Source of the DNA: Lentisphaera marina
GTDB taxonomy: Bacteria > Verrucomicrobiota > Lentisphaeria > Lentisphaerales > Lentisphaeraceae
Length of the DNA: 64,000 nt
NCBI RefSeq assembly: GCF_028745505.1
Contig: NZ_JAQZZL010000002.1
Span: 2,294,001-2,358,000, forward strand
Direction of reading: 5' to 3'
The notes below the pieces were generated by a model. That model was given only the letters and a program-made list of their open reading frames with translations, was not told where the DNA came from and did not search any database. The translations under genes were made by a program, and so were the position numbers. This document shows, piece by piece, positions 50,851-58,683 of this stretch (its first letter is position 1; each line of letters starts with the position of its first letter).

Positions 50851-52505
50851 CCTGAATCCGTGATCAGGTTTTGAGATTCATGAGATAATGGTTTGGTCGA
50901 GTAATTCTTAGATCGTTTTTATCCCAGATTGTGAGATGTCCTTATTTCTTAAGCCTATCGCTCGTGATCAGGTGTCTAAGGATAGTAAATATAGCAATTT
51001 CTAAGGCAATTCACCCAACTTGGACAGAGTAAAGCACAAAACTCAATAAAAGAGCTTTGCAATAAACTTCTTATTAGTGGATTAAAGGCTAAATGATATT
51101 TTTTGATACAGCTTAAACCAAGGGCTATGTCGACCAAACTTGAGAGTTTCATCTCCTGCGTGCTTTACGTGTTTACAAGCGGTTAAAATCAAGTCACGTA
51201 TCACGCACCGTAGGCGGCGTCGTTGGGCTTTGATTTTAATTGGAGCCAAAGATTTATTATGGATAAGGTGATTACCAATGACTCTGAGCACATTAAAAGC
51301 GAGCATAGCGCAGTGCAAAAAGAATTGATTCGCTTTAAATTTCCCTGAGGGTAAACGCTCTACATTCATATCGCTCTTCAATTCGCTATGGAACTGCTCA
51401 CTGGTTCCATGATCGTGATAAAGTTCGATCACATCCTCGGCTTCTAAAGGTAAATTCGTCCAATAGGTCTCCACTTCGATTTCTGGCATCAAAAGTCGAT
51501 TGCCATCTTGATCTTCGAGTCGTTCCGTAACTTTAAAAATAACAGGAACCACTTTATGTTCTTCATTGTTTCCAGGATGTTTGTGATGGAGTTCACCGAC
51601 AAAGACACTCTTACCATCTCGAGATTTAAGCTGTCGCCCTAAACGCCGTGCGTTGGATAGCTACTGTTCTTTAGATTCCTTTCTAAGGTTCCGTTTAATC
51701 AGAAAATATTGATCATCAGGAAGGTGTCCGAAATTAACCTCAGCATCGTGAGCGGAATCTAAACGAAGTAGTACGGGGTGCTTAAGCTTTAATTTTTTGA
51801 TCATAGTAAAGCTGTCATCTAAGAACTCTGGCATCCCTTTTTGTGCATGCTGTGAACCTGGACGCAGCTCATTATTTAGCATAAAGCCCTCAGTTCCAAG
51901 GTAGGCAAACATGGGAGAAAATCCGTCATGATTTTTATATGTCCAACTCACATTTTCTTTATGGCTACCGGAGTTATCCATGGGTGATACATCCATATCG
52001 AGTGGAATAAAATTCATCCCCCCTTTTGATATATTACCTATACACTGTTTTTTGAGCAGGTTTGTATTCGCTGATTTTAAATGCACTTCATGCTCAGAAG
52101 ACATGATTTCTAGTCGTTGACGCAAACGTTCCTCGGATGGAACTTTGTTTAATCCAAGTGATTTCATAAAGACTTCGTTTTCACGAAACTGACTAATATC
52201 TGTGAAGCGTTCACGCCCCTGAATCAGTAACCCCACCTGTGATTTGAAAATATCTAGATCTTGAAAGATATGATTGGCCTTGTGATCTGTATTGAACTCA
52301 TCGTCAATTTCACTTTGTTGAAGGACTTGGCCACCTAAAAATATTCCGCCAATACTGTGAAGGGAATCATTGCCTGTGTCGAGTTTAAATGCTTTATTCA
52401 TGAGAAAACCTGTTGGGTGATTTTGGTGTCGTAACTTAAATTACTATAAACCAACAGGTTTTCTTGTTTTTAAGCTGTTTTTTAAGATCAGCTCACGGAT
52501 TCAGG
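50851..52505 (-). mobile_element. Complete IS1380-type insertion sequence, 1655 bp
   Basis: Perfect 13-bp terminal inverted repeats: cctgaatccgtga at 50851-50863 and its complement at 52493-52505. A 5-bp target duplication, aacta, flanks it at 50846-50850 and 52506-52510. Length and end sequence (CCT...) suit the IS1380 family. The transposase inside is interrupted by one stop codon. Removing the element rejoins a sequence ...atgattcaatgaactatatataaac... upstream of the HEAT gene. Confidence 0.92.
51082..52401 (-). pseudogene. IS1380-type transposase with an in-frame TAG
   Basis: Starting at 52401 (MNKAFKLDTGNDSLHS), the frame runs 246 codons to a TAG at 51661-51663, then stays open in the same frame for a further 192 codons to 51082. 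The readthrough segment (LSNARRLGRQLKSRDGKSVF) joins the rest smoothly. Together they make a ~438-residue IS1380 transposase: FIPLDMDVSPMDNSGSHKE (first Asp), LLRLDSAHDAEVN (second Asp) and YHDHGTSEQFHSELKSDMNVERLPSG (Glu region). A single nonsense mutation thus explains the split. A shorter internal GTG start at 51552 is probably not used. Confidence 0.85.
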
Positions 52506-52568
52506 AACTATATATAAACAAGGCAAGTAAAGCTGATATACCTTCAAATCTCAAAGGACCTTTCCCTG

Positions 52569-53387
52569 ATGTCTGAAATCCACGATAAATATAAAAGCGA
52601 TAAGCGAAGTAGTAGACAACTTGCCGAAGAATACCGTGCTGCTATAGAACCTCATCAGCCTATAAAAATGATTGCCACCATTCATTATCGAGGAGGCCAA
52701 GAAGAATTTGATCTTGGAGTGGAATATACGAAAAGCCCCGATCCATGGGATCGTGTTCTAGGAGCTGATATTTTAGGTCAATTGGGCTGGGGCAAACAAA
52801 CTTTTCTAGAAGAATCTGTTGATATTTTGATAGGCCTTTTAGGTGATGACCATACTGATGTTATCTCCGCTGCAGCTGTTGCCCTAGGTCACCGCAATGA
52901 TGCGCGCGCTATTCCCCATTTAGTAAAACTCGTTCACCATGAAGATGTGCGCTATGGCGTCGTATTCGGCTTACTGTATTATGAAGAGCCGGAGGCAGTT
53001 CAAGCGATGATTCATTTATGCCAAGACAAAGATGAAGATGTGCGTAATTGGGCGCTTTTTGGAATAGGAAGTCAAATTGAACTTGATACTCCGGATATAA
53101 GACTCGCTCTTTTTAAGGGTTTAAATGATGCTCATGATGAAGCTCGTGGAGAAGCTTTAGTTGGTCTCGCTGTTCGTGGCGATCAACGTGTAGTTAAGGC
53201 TCTTTTAAAAGAATGGGAACGCGATGATATTGGTCGCCTAAGTCTTGAAGCGGCCGAAGCTATCGCCAATCCATTGCTCTTGCCAAATCTGCAAAGGTTT
53301 CATGAAACTCTGGATCTCGATGACGACCCTCATTACAAGCAAACCCTTGAAGATGCCATCAAAGCCTGCGATAACTTGTGCGGCTAA
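52569..53387 (+). CDS. HEAT-repeat protein
   Basis: 272 residues, soluble. At least five HEAT-like helical pairs: DPWDRVLGADILGQLGWG, HTDVISAAAVALGHRNDARAIPHLVKLV, DVRYGVVFGLLYYEEPEAVQAMIHL, DEDVRNWALFGIGSQIELD, DEARGEALVGLAVRGDQRVVKALLKEW. Resembles the PBS-lyase/HEAT scaffolds found as stand-alone proteins in many bacteria. No catalytic motif. ATG preceded by AAAGGACC. The IS1380 element ends 64 bp upstream and probably displaced its native promoter region. Confidence 0.8.
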   Translation: MSEIHDKYKSDKRSSRQLAEEYRAAIEPHQPIKMIATIHYRGGQEEFDLGVEYTKSPDPWDRVLGADILGQLGWGKQTFLEESVDILIGLLGDDHTDVISAAAVALGHRNDARAIPHLVKLVHHEDVRYGVVFGLLYYEEPEAVQAMIHLCQDKDEDVRNWALFGIGSQIELDTPDIRLALFKGLNDAHDEARGEALVGLAVRGDQRVVKALLKEWERDDIGRLSLEAAEAIANPLLLPNLQRFHETLDLDDDPHYKQTLEDAIKACDNLCG

Positions 53388-53410
53388 AAGCTAGCTCCAA
53401 AAACGAGAAA

Positions 53411-53430
53411 GCCGCGGCATATGCCACGGC
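53411..53430 (+). other. GC-rich palindrome after the HEAT gene
   Basis: gccgcggcat / atgccacggc forms a 9-bp stem with one C-A mismatch; a further ccact-ccc-agtgg hairpin follows at about 53446. No T tract, so only a weak terminator candidate. Confidence 0.4.
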
Positions 53431-53549
53431 TCCCCGCCCTATCCACTCCCAGTGGAGGATGCGTTTGTACTCCTCAAAATTGAAAAATCACAATTAATAA
53501 AATTTATTCACATAGAATAACTCATTTGGGGGACATGTAATAAACTTTA

Positions 53550-55121
53550 TTACTTACTTAAATAATGACTTAAATCGTGGCCGTGCATTTTAGCTCGTTC
53601 GACAGTGAATTTGATTTCGCCTTCCATCCACTTACGGTATCCCGTCAAGCGTTGGTATTCTTTTTTGCCGCGCGCATCACCCTGATCCATGAGCTTTTTG
53701 TTCTCGATGATTTCTCGATCAGTATTAGGAATCCATAACTTGGTCATTCGGTCGAGGTAGCCAATGCGTAAATCCATCAAATCTTCTGCCTTCACTTTTG
53801 TAATGTAAGTATCGAGCGTTTTTTCCATTTCAATGGTTTTCTCTGGCATTTGTTTGGCAATATTATTGCCTTCTGATACATCTTTACTTAAATCAAAAAG
53901 TTGTACATCTTTAGTATCTAAATTCTTGAGAATTTTAAATTTTCCGGATATGAGTGCGCTTTCTGGTTCACCGTTATACCACGGGAAATAAAAGACAAAA
54001 TCGCGTAAATTGCGCTCGACTGAAGCTTTATCTCCTTTTGCCAAGACATTCTTCAAACTTCCTCCTTCAACTTCTGGTGGTAGGGCATCCGTACCACCTG
54101 CGAGGTCGTAAAAAGTTGCAAGAATATCCCATCCCGCCGTCGGCACGGATGTGTAAGAATTGGCTCTCACTTTAGGTCCTCGTACAATAAAAGGCACGCG
54201 AATTCCGCCCTCAGTTAAATCGCCTTTAGAACCGGACAAGCGACCATTATTTCGCATGCCGCCGCCATTATCTCCGGTGATGATCACATAAGTATTGTCA
54301 GCAATACCCAATTCATCCAAACGGTCTAAAACACGCCCAAACTGAGCGTCCATATCATCCACCATCGCGGCATAATTTACAATCCAGTTATGCTTATACA
54401 TACTCTCGGTTATTTCTGAATCTGGAAAGTAATCATGTGCTTCGGCACGATTTGAGCGAGCTATTTTTTTATATTTCTCACGGGTTTCTGCAAAGGAATC
54501 ATGCCAAATATGCACGGCATAATGCGAGAGCTGCACGAAGAAGGGCTTACCAACTTTATTTTGATCTTCAATAAATTTAATCGTTTTATCAGTTAAAGAG
54601 ACCATGCGCTTGGGGTCGTCTTCTGGCAAGTGAGTTTTGAAGTCATCCATGTAATCCCCTTCTCCATTGCCTGTAGGACCATCGGTAATTTCGTAACCCG
54701 CTTTCCTAGGAGATAATGAAGGGATATGCCACTTGCCAAAGTGCGCACTAATGTAATTGGGGTTGGCCTTTTTTAAGGCCTGAGGAATAGTAATCACCCC
54801 GCGATATTCTTTGGATGCGGCTTCGGAATGCAGTACGGCATTGAGCATTCGCGCTGGCGTCATGCCATGCTGAACACTATTGCGTGATGGTGTACATACC
54901 GGTGAAGGCGCATACGCGCTAGAAAAGACCATGCCTCCTTCTGCTAAACGTACGATGTTGGGAGTTTGATAAAAATCGCTACGACTTCCTGTATCGCCAG
55001 GAATCATTTCTACTGCGGTATCAGCCCAACCTAAATCATCTAAATAAATCATAATAAAGTTGGGGCTCTTGGCCTGGAGGCCAAAACTAAAGAGTACGAG
55101 GCTAATAATAAAATTTTTCAT
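53550..55121 (-). CDS. Secreted sulfatase (paralogue of the 8775 product, canonical active site)
   Basis: 523 residues with a signal peptide (1-17). Motifs: IYLDDLGWADT (metal Asp pair), Cys76 in CTPSR (formylglycine), HFGKWHIP, SHYAVHIWHD, ITGDNGGGMRNNGRLSGSKGDLTEGGIRVPF. Close in sequence to the protein at 8775 in the first 100 residues, but here the CxPxR and GKWH motifs are intact, so this copy should be active. C-terminal ~100 residues are helical and polar. Substrate unknown. A stand-alone gene on the minus strand. Confidence 0.88.
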   Translation of the reverse strand: MKNFIISLVLFSFGLQAKSPNFIMIYLDDLGWADTAVEMIPGDTGSRSDFYQTPNIVRLAEGGMVFSSAYAPSPVCTPSRNSVQHGMTPARMLNAVLHSEAASKEYRGVITIPQALKKANPNYISAHFGKWHIPSLSPRKAGYEITDGPTGNGEGDYMDDFKTHLPEDDPKRMVSLTDKTIKFIEDQNKVGKPFFVQLSHYAVHIWHDSFAETREKYKKIARSNRAEAHDYFPDSEITESMYKHNWIVNYAAMVDDMDAQFGRVLDRLDELGIADNTYVIITGDNGGGMRNNGRLSGSKGDLTEGGIRVPFIVRGPKVRANSYTSVPTAGWDILATFYDLAGGTDALPPEVEGGSLKNVLAKGDKASVERNLRDFVFYFPWYNGEPESALISGKFKILKNLDTKDVQLFDLSKDVSEGNNIAKQMPEKTIEMEKTLDTYITKVKAEDLMDLRIGYLDRMTKLWIPNTDREIIENKKLMDQGDARGKKEYQRLTGYRKWMEGEIKFTVERAKMHGHDLSHYLSK

Positions 55122-55225
55122 AATGATAGGTCATCCTTAATGTTTTACTTAATTAAGGGGCTCAACGCAAAAACTAAATATCTCAGTATGACAAAAATTT
55201 ATCACAGAACGACAGCTCGGTTCAA

Positions 55226-56386
55226 TTACCCTTCTTTGCCATCGGGTCTTTTACTCAAGAGTATGGGAGTAAAAACAATGAAGTAGATGAGGTAAGCTAA
55301 GGTCCATAAGCCGCTGGACCAAATGATCGCTTCGAAGAATTTGGACTCATCAAAAATGGGTAAAAAAATACGTATAAGTGCCGCCAAGCTTAAGGCAATA
55401 AAACTGATGTTCATCCACAATGAGCTCTTGATTTCGCGGCCCGTGTGACCAATTCCCACACGTGTCATCATCGCTAAAATACTGACACCAATCAAACCCG
55501 CAGTCAAAGCGTGAACGCCGGTGTGACCACCCATGGGATCATAAGCCGCAAATGCTTTGATCAATAAAGCAAGGGGTAAAAAACTATAAGCGACATACAA
55601 AATTAATAGGATGGGCTTTGTCAAGATCTTAAGACTTCCCCATAGAAAAATGCGCAACAGGTGGATCAAAGCAAAAAAGGCATAGAAATATTTCACCCAC
55701 TCACCCTGAAAGACATGAAAGTCACATAAGATAAGAAAAATCACTGATAAAACGGCTAAAAGTTCTATGGGCATTTTTTTCTTAGCCGAATCATCTTCAA
55801 GTGCTTTATTCGTGAAAAAAGGTAGAATCCGCCCTGTTATAATGACGATCATCAAAACAATTAGATCAATGGCAAGAAACATTCCCAAGCGCAATGAGTT
55901 GTCTGTATAGCCTAAAAGTTCCGCGTGGAACATGAGATTAGCAATAAAAAGCGCCGCGAGCAGCCCCGTCATCATCAAGTTTTTATATTTTTTTGATTTG
56001 ATTAAAGGCCGAGTAATGAGCCAAGCTAAATAAGGTATAAAGAGCAGATCAATTAAAGCAATGAAATGAGGATTCACATGTGTAAAGGGAAGAATTCTTG
56101 CTCCTAACCAAATTAAAATCAAGGGAATTAATTGAACTCCACAAGGAAGTTTTTCCCCTGTCCAATTTTGAACGGCAGTTAATAAAAATCCCGCAATCAC
56201 TGCTAAGCAAAAGCCAAAGACCATCTCATGACTATGCCAATACAAGAGACCATACTGAGTTTCGAAATGCATACCATGTGCCAGCACTCCACCCCAGTAG
56301 AACATCGATAAAACGGTAAAGGCTGAAGCGAGCAAGAAAAAGGGTCGAAAAGCTAAGGGTGCTTTGGCAAATTCTAAGGCTTTCAT
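55226..56386 (-). CDS. nnrS: NnrS family membrane protein
   Basis: 386 residues with about 12 membrane helices. Typical NnrS features: PLAFRPFFLLASAFTVLS at the start, YWHSHEMVFGFCLAVIAGFLLTAVQNWTG (conserved His pair), GRILPFFTNKALE, MGGHTGVHALTAGLIGVSILAMMTRVGIGHTGR. NnrS proteins contain heme and copper and help cells withstand nitric oxide; no denitrification genes are in the window. Single gene, ATG at 56386. Confidence 0.92.
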   Translation of the reverse strand: MKALEFAKAPLAFRPFFLLASAFTVLSMFYWGGVLAHGMHFETQYGLLYWHSHEMVFGFCLAVIAGFLLTAVQNWTGEKLPCGVQLIPLILIWLGARILPFTHVNPHFIALIDLLFIPYLAWLITRPLIKSKKYKNLMMTGLLAALFIANLMFHAELLGYTDNSLRLGMFLAIDLIVLMIVIITGRILPFFTNKALEDDSAKKKMPIELLAVLSVIFLILCDFHVFQGEWVKYFYAFFALIHLLRIFLWGSLKILTKPILLILYVAYSFLPLALLIKAFAAYDPMGGHTGVHALTAGLIGVSILAMMTRVGIGHTGREIKSSLWMNISFIALSLAALIRIFLPIFDESKFFEAIIWSSGLWTLAYLIYFIVFTPILLSKRPDGKEG

Positions 56387-56526
56387 AATTCACTCACATT
56401 TAAACTTGATTATTTTAGTTAAGTATAATACTTGTTCGCAATAATTACTAAATAATCGCTGATTATTTTGTGTATTTCCAAAATAAGTACAGACCTAGCC
56501 AATCTGAGCTCTTAAAGAGGTCTCAA

Positions 56527-57440
56527 CTATTCTATGTTAAAATTATCCTCAATCATAATACTTTGAGATAAAGGATTATCTACAGTCAAAAATCTCGCGC
56601 AAAGCCGCGGAGGCGCAAAGAAAAGAGATTAGCTTTTAAGCGCTGAAATTCTATAAGGCAATTGCGGGCACCGTAGGATAATCTCTATATCTACTTGAGA
56701 ACACAAACTCTGTAGCTCAGCGACTCGGCGTGAGTAGATTCCTGTGACTCAGACCCCACTTAAAGCTTAGGGCTCGGCTATTCTGTGTTTAACATTATCC
56801 TCAATCATAATACTTTGAGATAAAGGATTATCTACAGTTAAAACTCTCGCGCAAAGCCGCGAAGTCGCAAAGAAAAGAGATTAGCTTTTAAGCGCTGAAA
56901 TTCTATAAGGCAATTGCGGGCACCGTAGGATAATCTCTATATCTACTTGAGAACACAAACTCTGTAGCTCAGCGACTCGGCGTGAGTAAATTCCTGTGAC
57001 TCAGACCCCACTTAAAGCTTAGGGCTCGGCTATTCTGTGTTTAACATTATCCTCAATCATAATACTTTGAGATAAAGGATTATCTACAGTTAAAAATCTC
57101 GCGCAAAGCCGCGGAGGCGCAAAGAAAAGAGATTAGTTTTTAAGGGCTGAAATTCTATAAGGCAATTGCGGGCACCGTAGGATAATTTCTATCTCTACTT
57201 GAGAATACAAACTCTGTAGCTCAGCGACTCAGCGTGAGTAAATTCCTGTGACTCAAACCCCACTTAAAGCTTAGGGCTCAATTATTCTGTGCTTATACAT
57301 TATCAGCATACTTTGAGATAAAGGATTATCTACAGTCAAAAATCTCGCGCAAAGCCGCGAAGTCGCAAAGAAAAGAGATTAGCTTTTAAGGGCTAAAATT
57401 CTATAAGGCAATTACGGGCACCGCAGGTTAATTTCATATC
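56527..57440. repeat. Tandem array of ~3.6 copies of a 252-bp unit
   Basis: Units begin with ctattctgtgtt-like sequence at 56527, 56778, 57030 and 57282; spacings are 251, 252 and 252 bp. The last unit stops near 57440. Shared landmarks are ataatactttgagataaagg, a cgcgcaaagccgcgaagtcg stretch rich in CGCAAAG, and a ctcagcgactcggcgtgag stretch. The copies are nearly identical apart from scattered changes, so expansion was recent. No coding frame spans the unit. The start motif matches the end of the adjacent AraC gene (caactattctgtgtt at 57602). The 57440-57600 stretch contains shorter repeats of ctgcaagcgaagc(g/a)atctgac. Confidence 0.9.
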
Positions 57441-57602
57441 TTAGGTAACTGCAGGCGTAGCCGATCTGCAGTGAGCTTGCGAACGATCTGCAAGCGAAGC
57501 AATCTGACAACTTCGATTAACAAGTGGAGTCAAAAATCCGCATAGAATGCGGGGCTCCCAGCTTTTAACTGCAAGCGAAGCGATCTGACCTCTTAATTAG
57601 GG

Positions 57603-58457
57603 TCAACTATTCTGTGTTCGGAAAGAGCCAGGTGGAATTTGGCAGTAATTCTTAAAGGCCTTGGAGAATGAATATACAGAACTGTACCCAACGCGATCGG
57701 CAATAGCATCTAAAGTTAACTCCGTGGAAATGAGTAATTCTTGTGCGCGTTGCATACGAATTTTTGTGAGCATGCCCTCGGCAGTCGTTTCATAATTTTT
57801 CTTCATGACACGCTGAAACTGCCGCACCGATACTTTGGCTTTGTAGGCGAGTTCCGATACACTCCAACTCGCTTCTGGCGAGGCATTGACTTCTTCCCAA
57901 ACTTTAGCCAGAGTTAAAGCATTACGAGAATAATCATTTTCGGAATCAGAACCAAGTTCTCGGTCAATGCACAGGCTAATATAAGAGGCTAAAGCTCGCG
58001 CTTCTTGCGACATACCATCTTTGCAATGGGTTGATTCGGATAAATACGCTTCTACTGCATTAGCCAAATGAAGCACATCATTTTGCAACATTTTGCAAGT
58101 TACTGAGCCTTCTATGTGCTCGCGACTGTTAGATTTGATAAGCGCTGCCGATATAAACTTCCAGTCACTTGTTGCTTTGTATTGATAGGATGTATCTGCC
58201 GGTCCAATCCAAATGGTATTTTCTTTTATTAAGCCACTTCTGCCTTTGCAACTGTATCGCGCCGAGCCAGAAATAGTGATGAGTGCTATGTGCCAAGGGG
58301 CTGAAACTCGTTGGATTTCATAGGGAACTTTAACTTCGTGTATACCGACACCACGAATTTTCTTTTGTCGAAAAGGCTCGGCGAATTTGGGAACCATGGG
58401 CAAATGTTGATCGCGGGAATCAACCGAAATACAAGCATAGTCTTTTAGTATAGCCAT
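57603..58457 (-). CDS. AraC-family transcriptional regulator
   Basis: 284 residues. N-terminal cupin-like sensing domain (VPYEIQRVSAPWHIALITISGSARYSCKGRSGLIKENTIWIGP) and a C-terminal AraC DNA-binding domain with both HTHs (WSVSELAYKAKVSVRQFQRVMKKNYETTAEGML; LTLDAIADRVGYSSVYSFSKAFKNYCQIPPGSFR). Divergent from the glycosidase/transporter operon at 58684, with direct-repeat operator sites between them, so it probably activates that operon in response to a sugar. Its 3' end abuts the 252-bp tandem array. Confidence 0.9.
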   Translation of the reverse strand: MAILKDYACISVDSRDQHLPMVPKFAEPFRQKKIRGVGIHEVKVPYEIQRVSAPWHIALITISGSARYSCKGRSGLIKENTIWIGPADTSYQYKATSDWKFISAALIKSNSREHIEGSVTCKMLQNDVLHLANAVEAYLSESTHCKDGMSQEARALASYISLCIDRELGSDSENDYSRNALTLAKVWEEVNASPEASWSVSELAYKAKVSVRQFQRVMKKNYETTAEGMLTKIRMQRAQELLISTELTLDAIADRVGYSSVYSFSKAFKNYCQIPPGSFRTQNS

Positions 58458-58553
58458 AATCAGCTCCTGGCATAATTTATTATTTTTATAATTAAAAAAT
58501 AGGACAGAAATTTCAATTATTCAATACAAAACACTAAATTGTCGTCATAAGAC

Positions 58554-58619
58554 ATGGCGTAATCAGACAAATTTATGGCGTAATCAGAAATTGTAATGAC
58601 TCTCCCCGGATATTAGAAT
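58554..58619 (+). promoter_or_regulatory. AraC-type operator and promoter of the glycosidase/transporter operon
   Basis: The 14-mer atggcgtaatcaga occurs at 58554-58567 and 58575-58588, exactly 21 bp (two helical turns) apart, the spacing of AraC half-sites at araI. Two bases after the second repeat lies a -35 candidate TTGTAA (58591-58596), and with 17-bp spacing a -10 candidate TAGAAT (58614-58619). This geometry suits activation by an AraC-family dimer that touches sigma at the -35 region. The start codon follows 64 bp downstream. Based on sequence pattern only. Confidence 0.75.
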
Positions 58620-58683
58620 GAATCAATCAAAACAACTCAAACCAATCTTAGACTGACCTGTCAAAACCCAGGAGCTTAATTAA

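Noticed and set aside
56527..57440. Possible CRISPR array
   Set aside because: The repeated unit is 252 bp with no short repeat/unique spacer alternation, and no cas genes are present. It is a tandem duplication.
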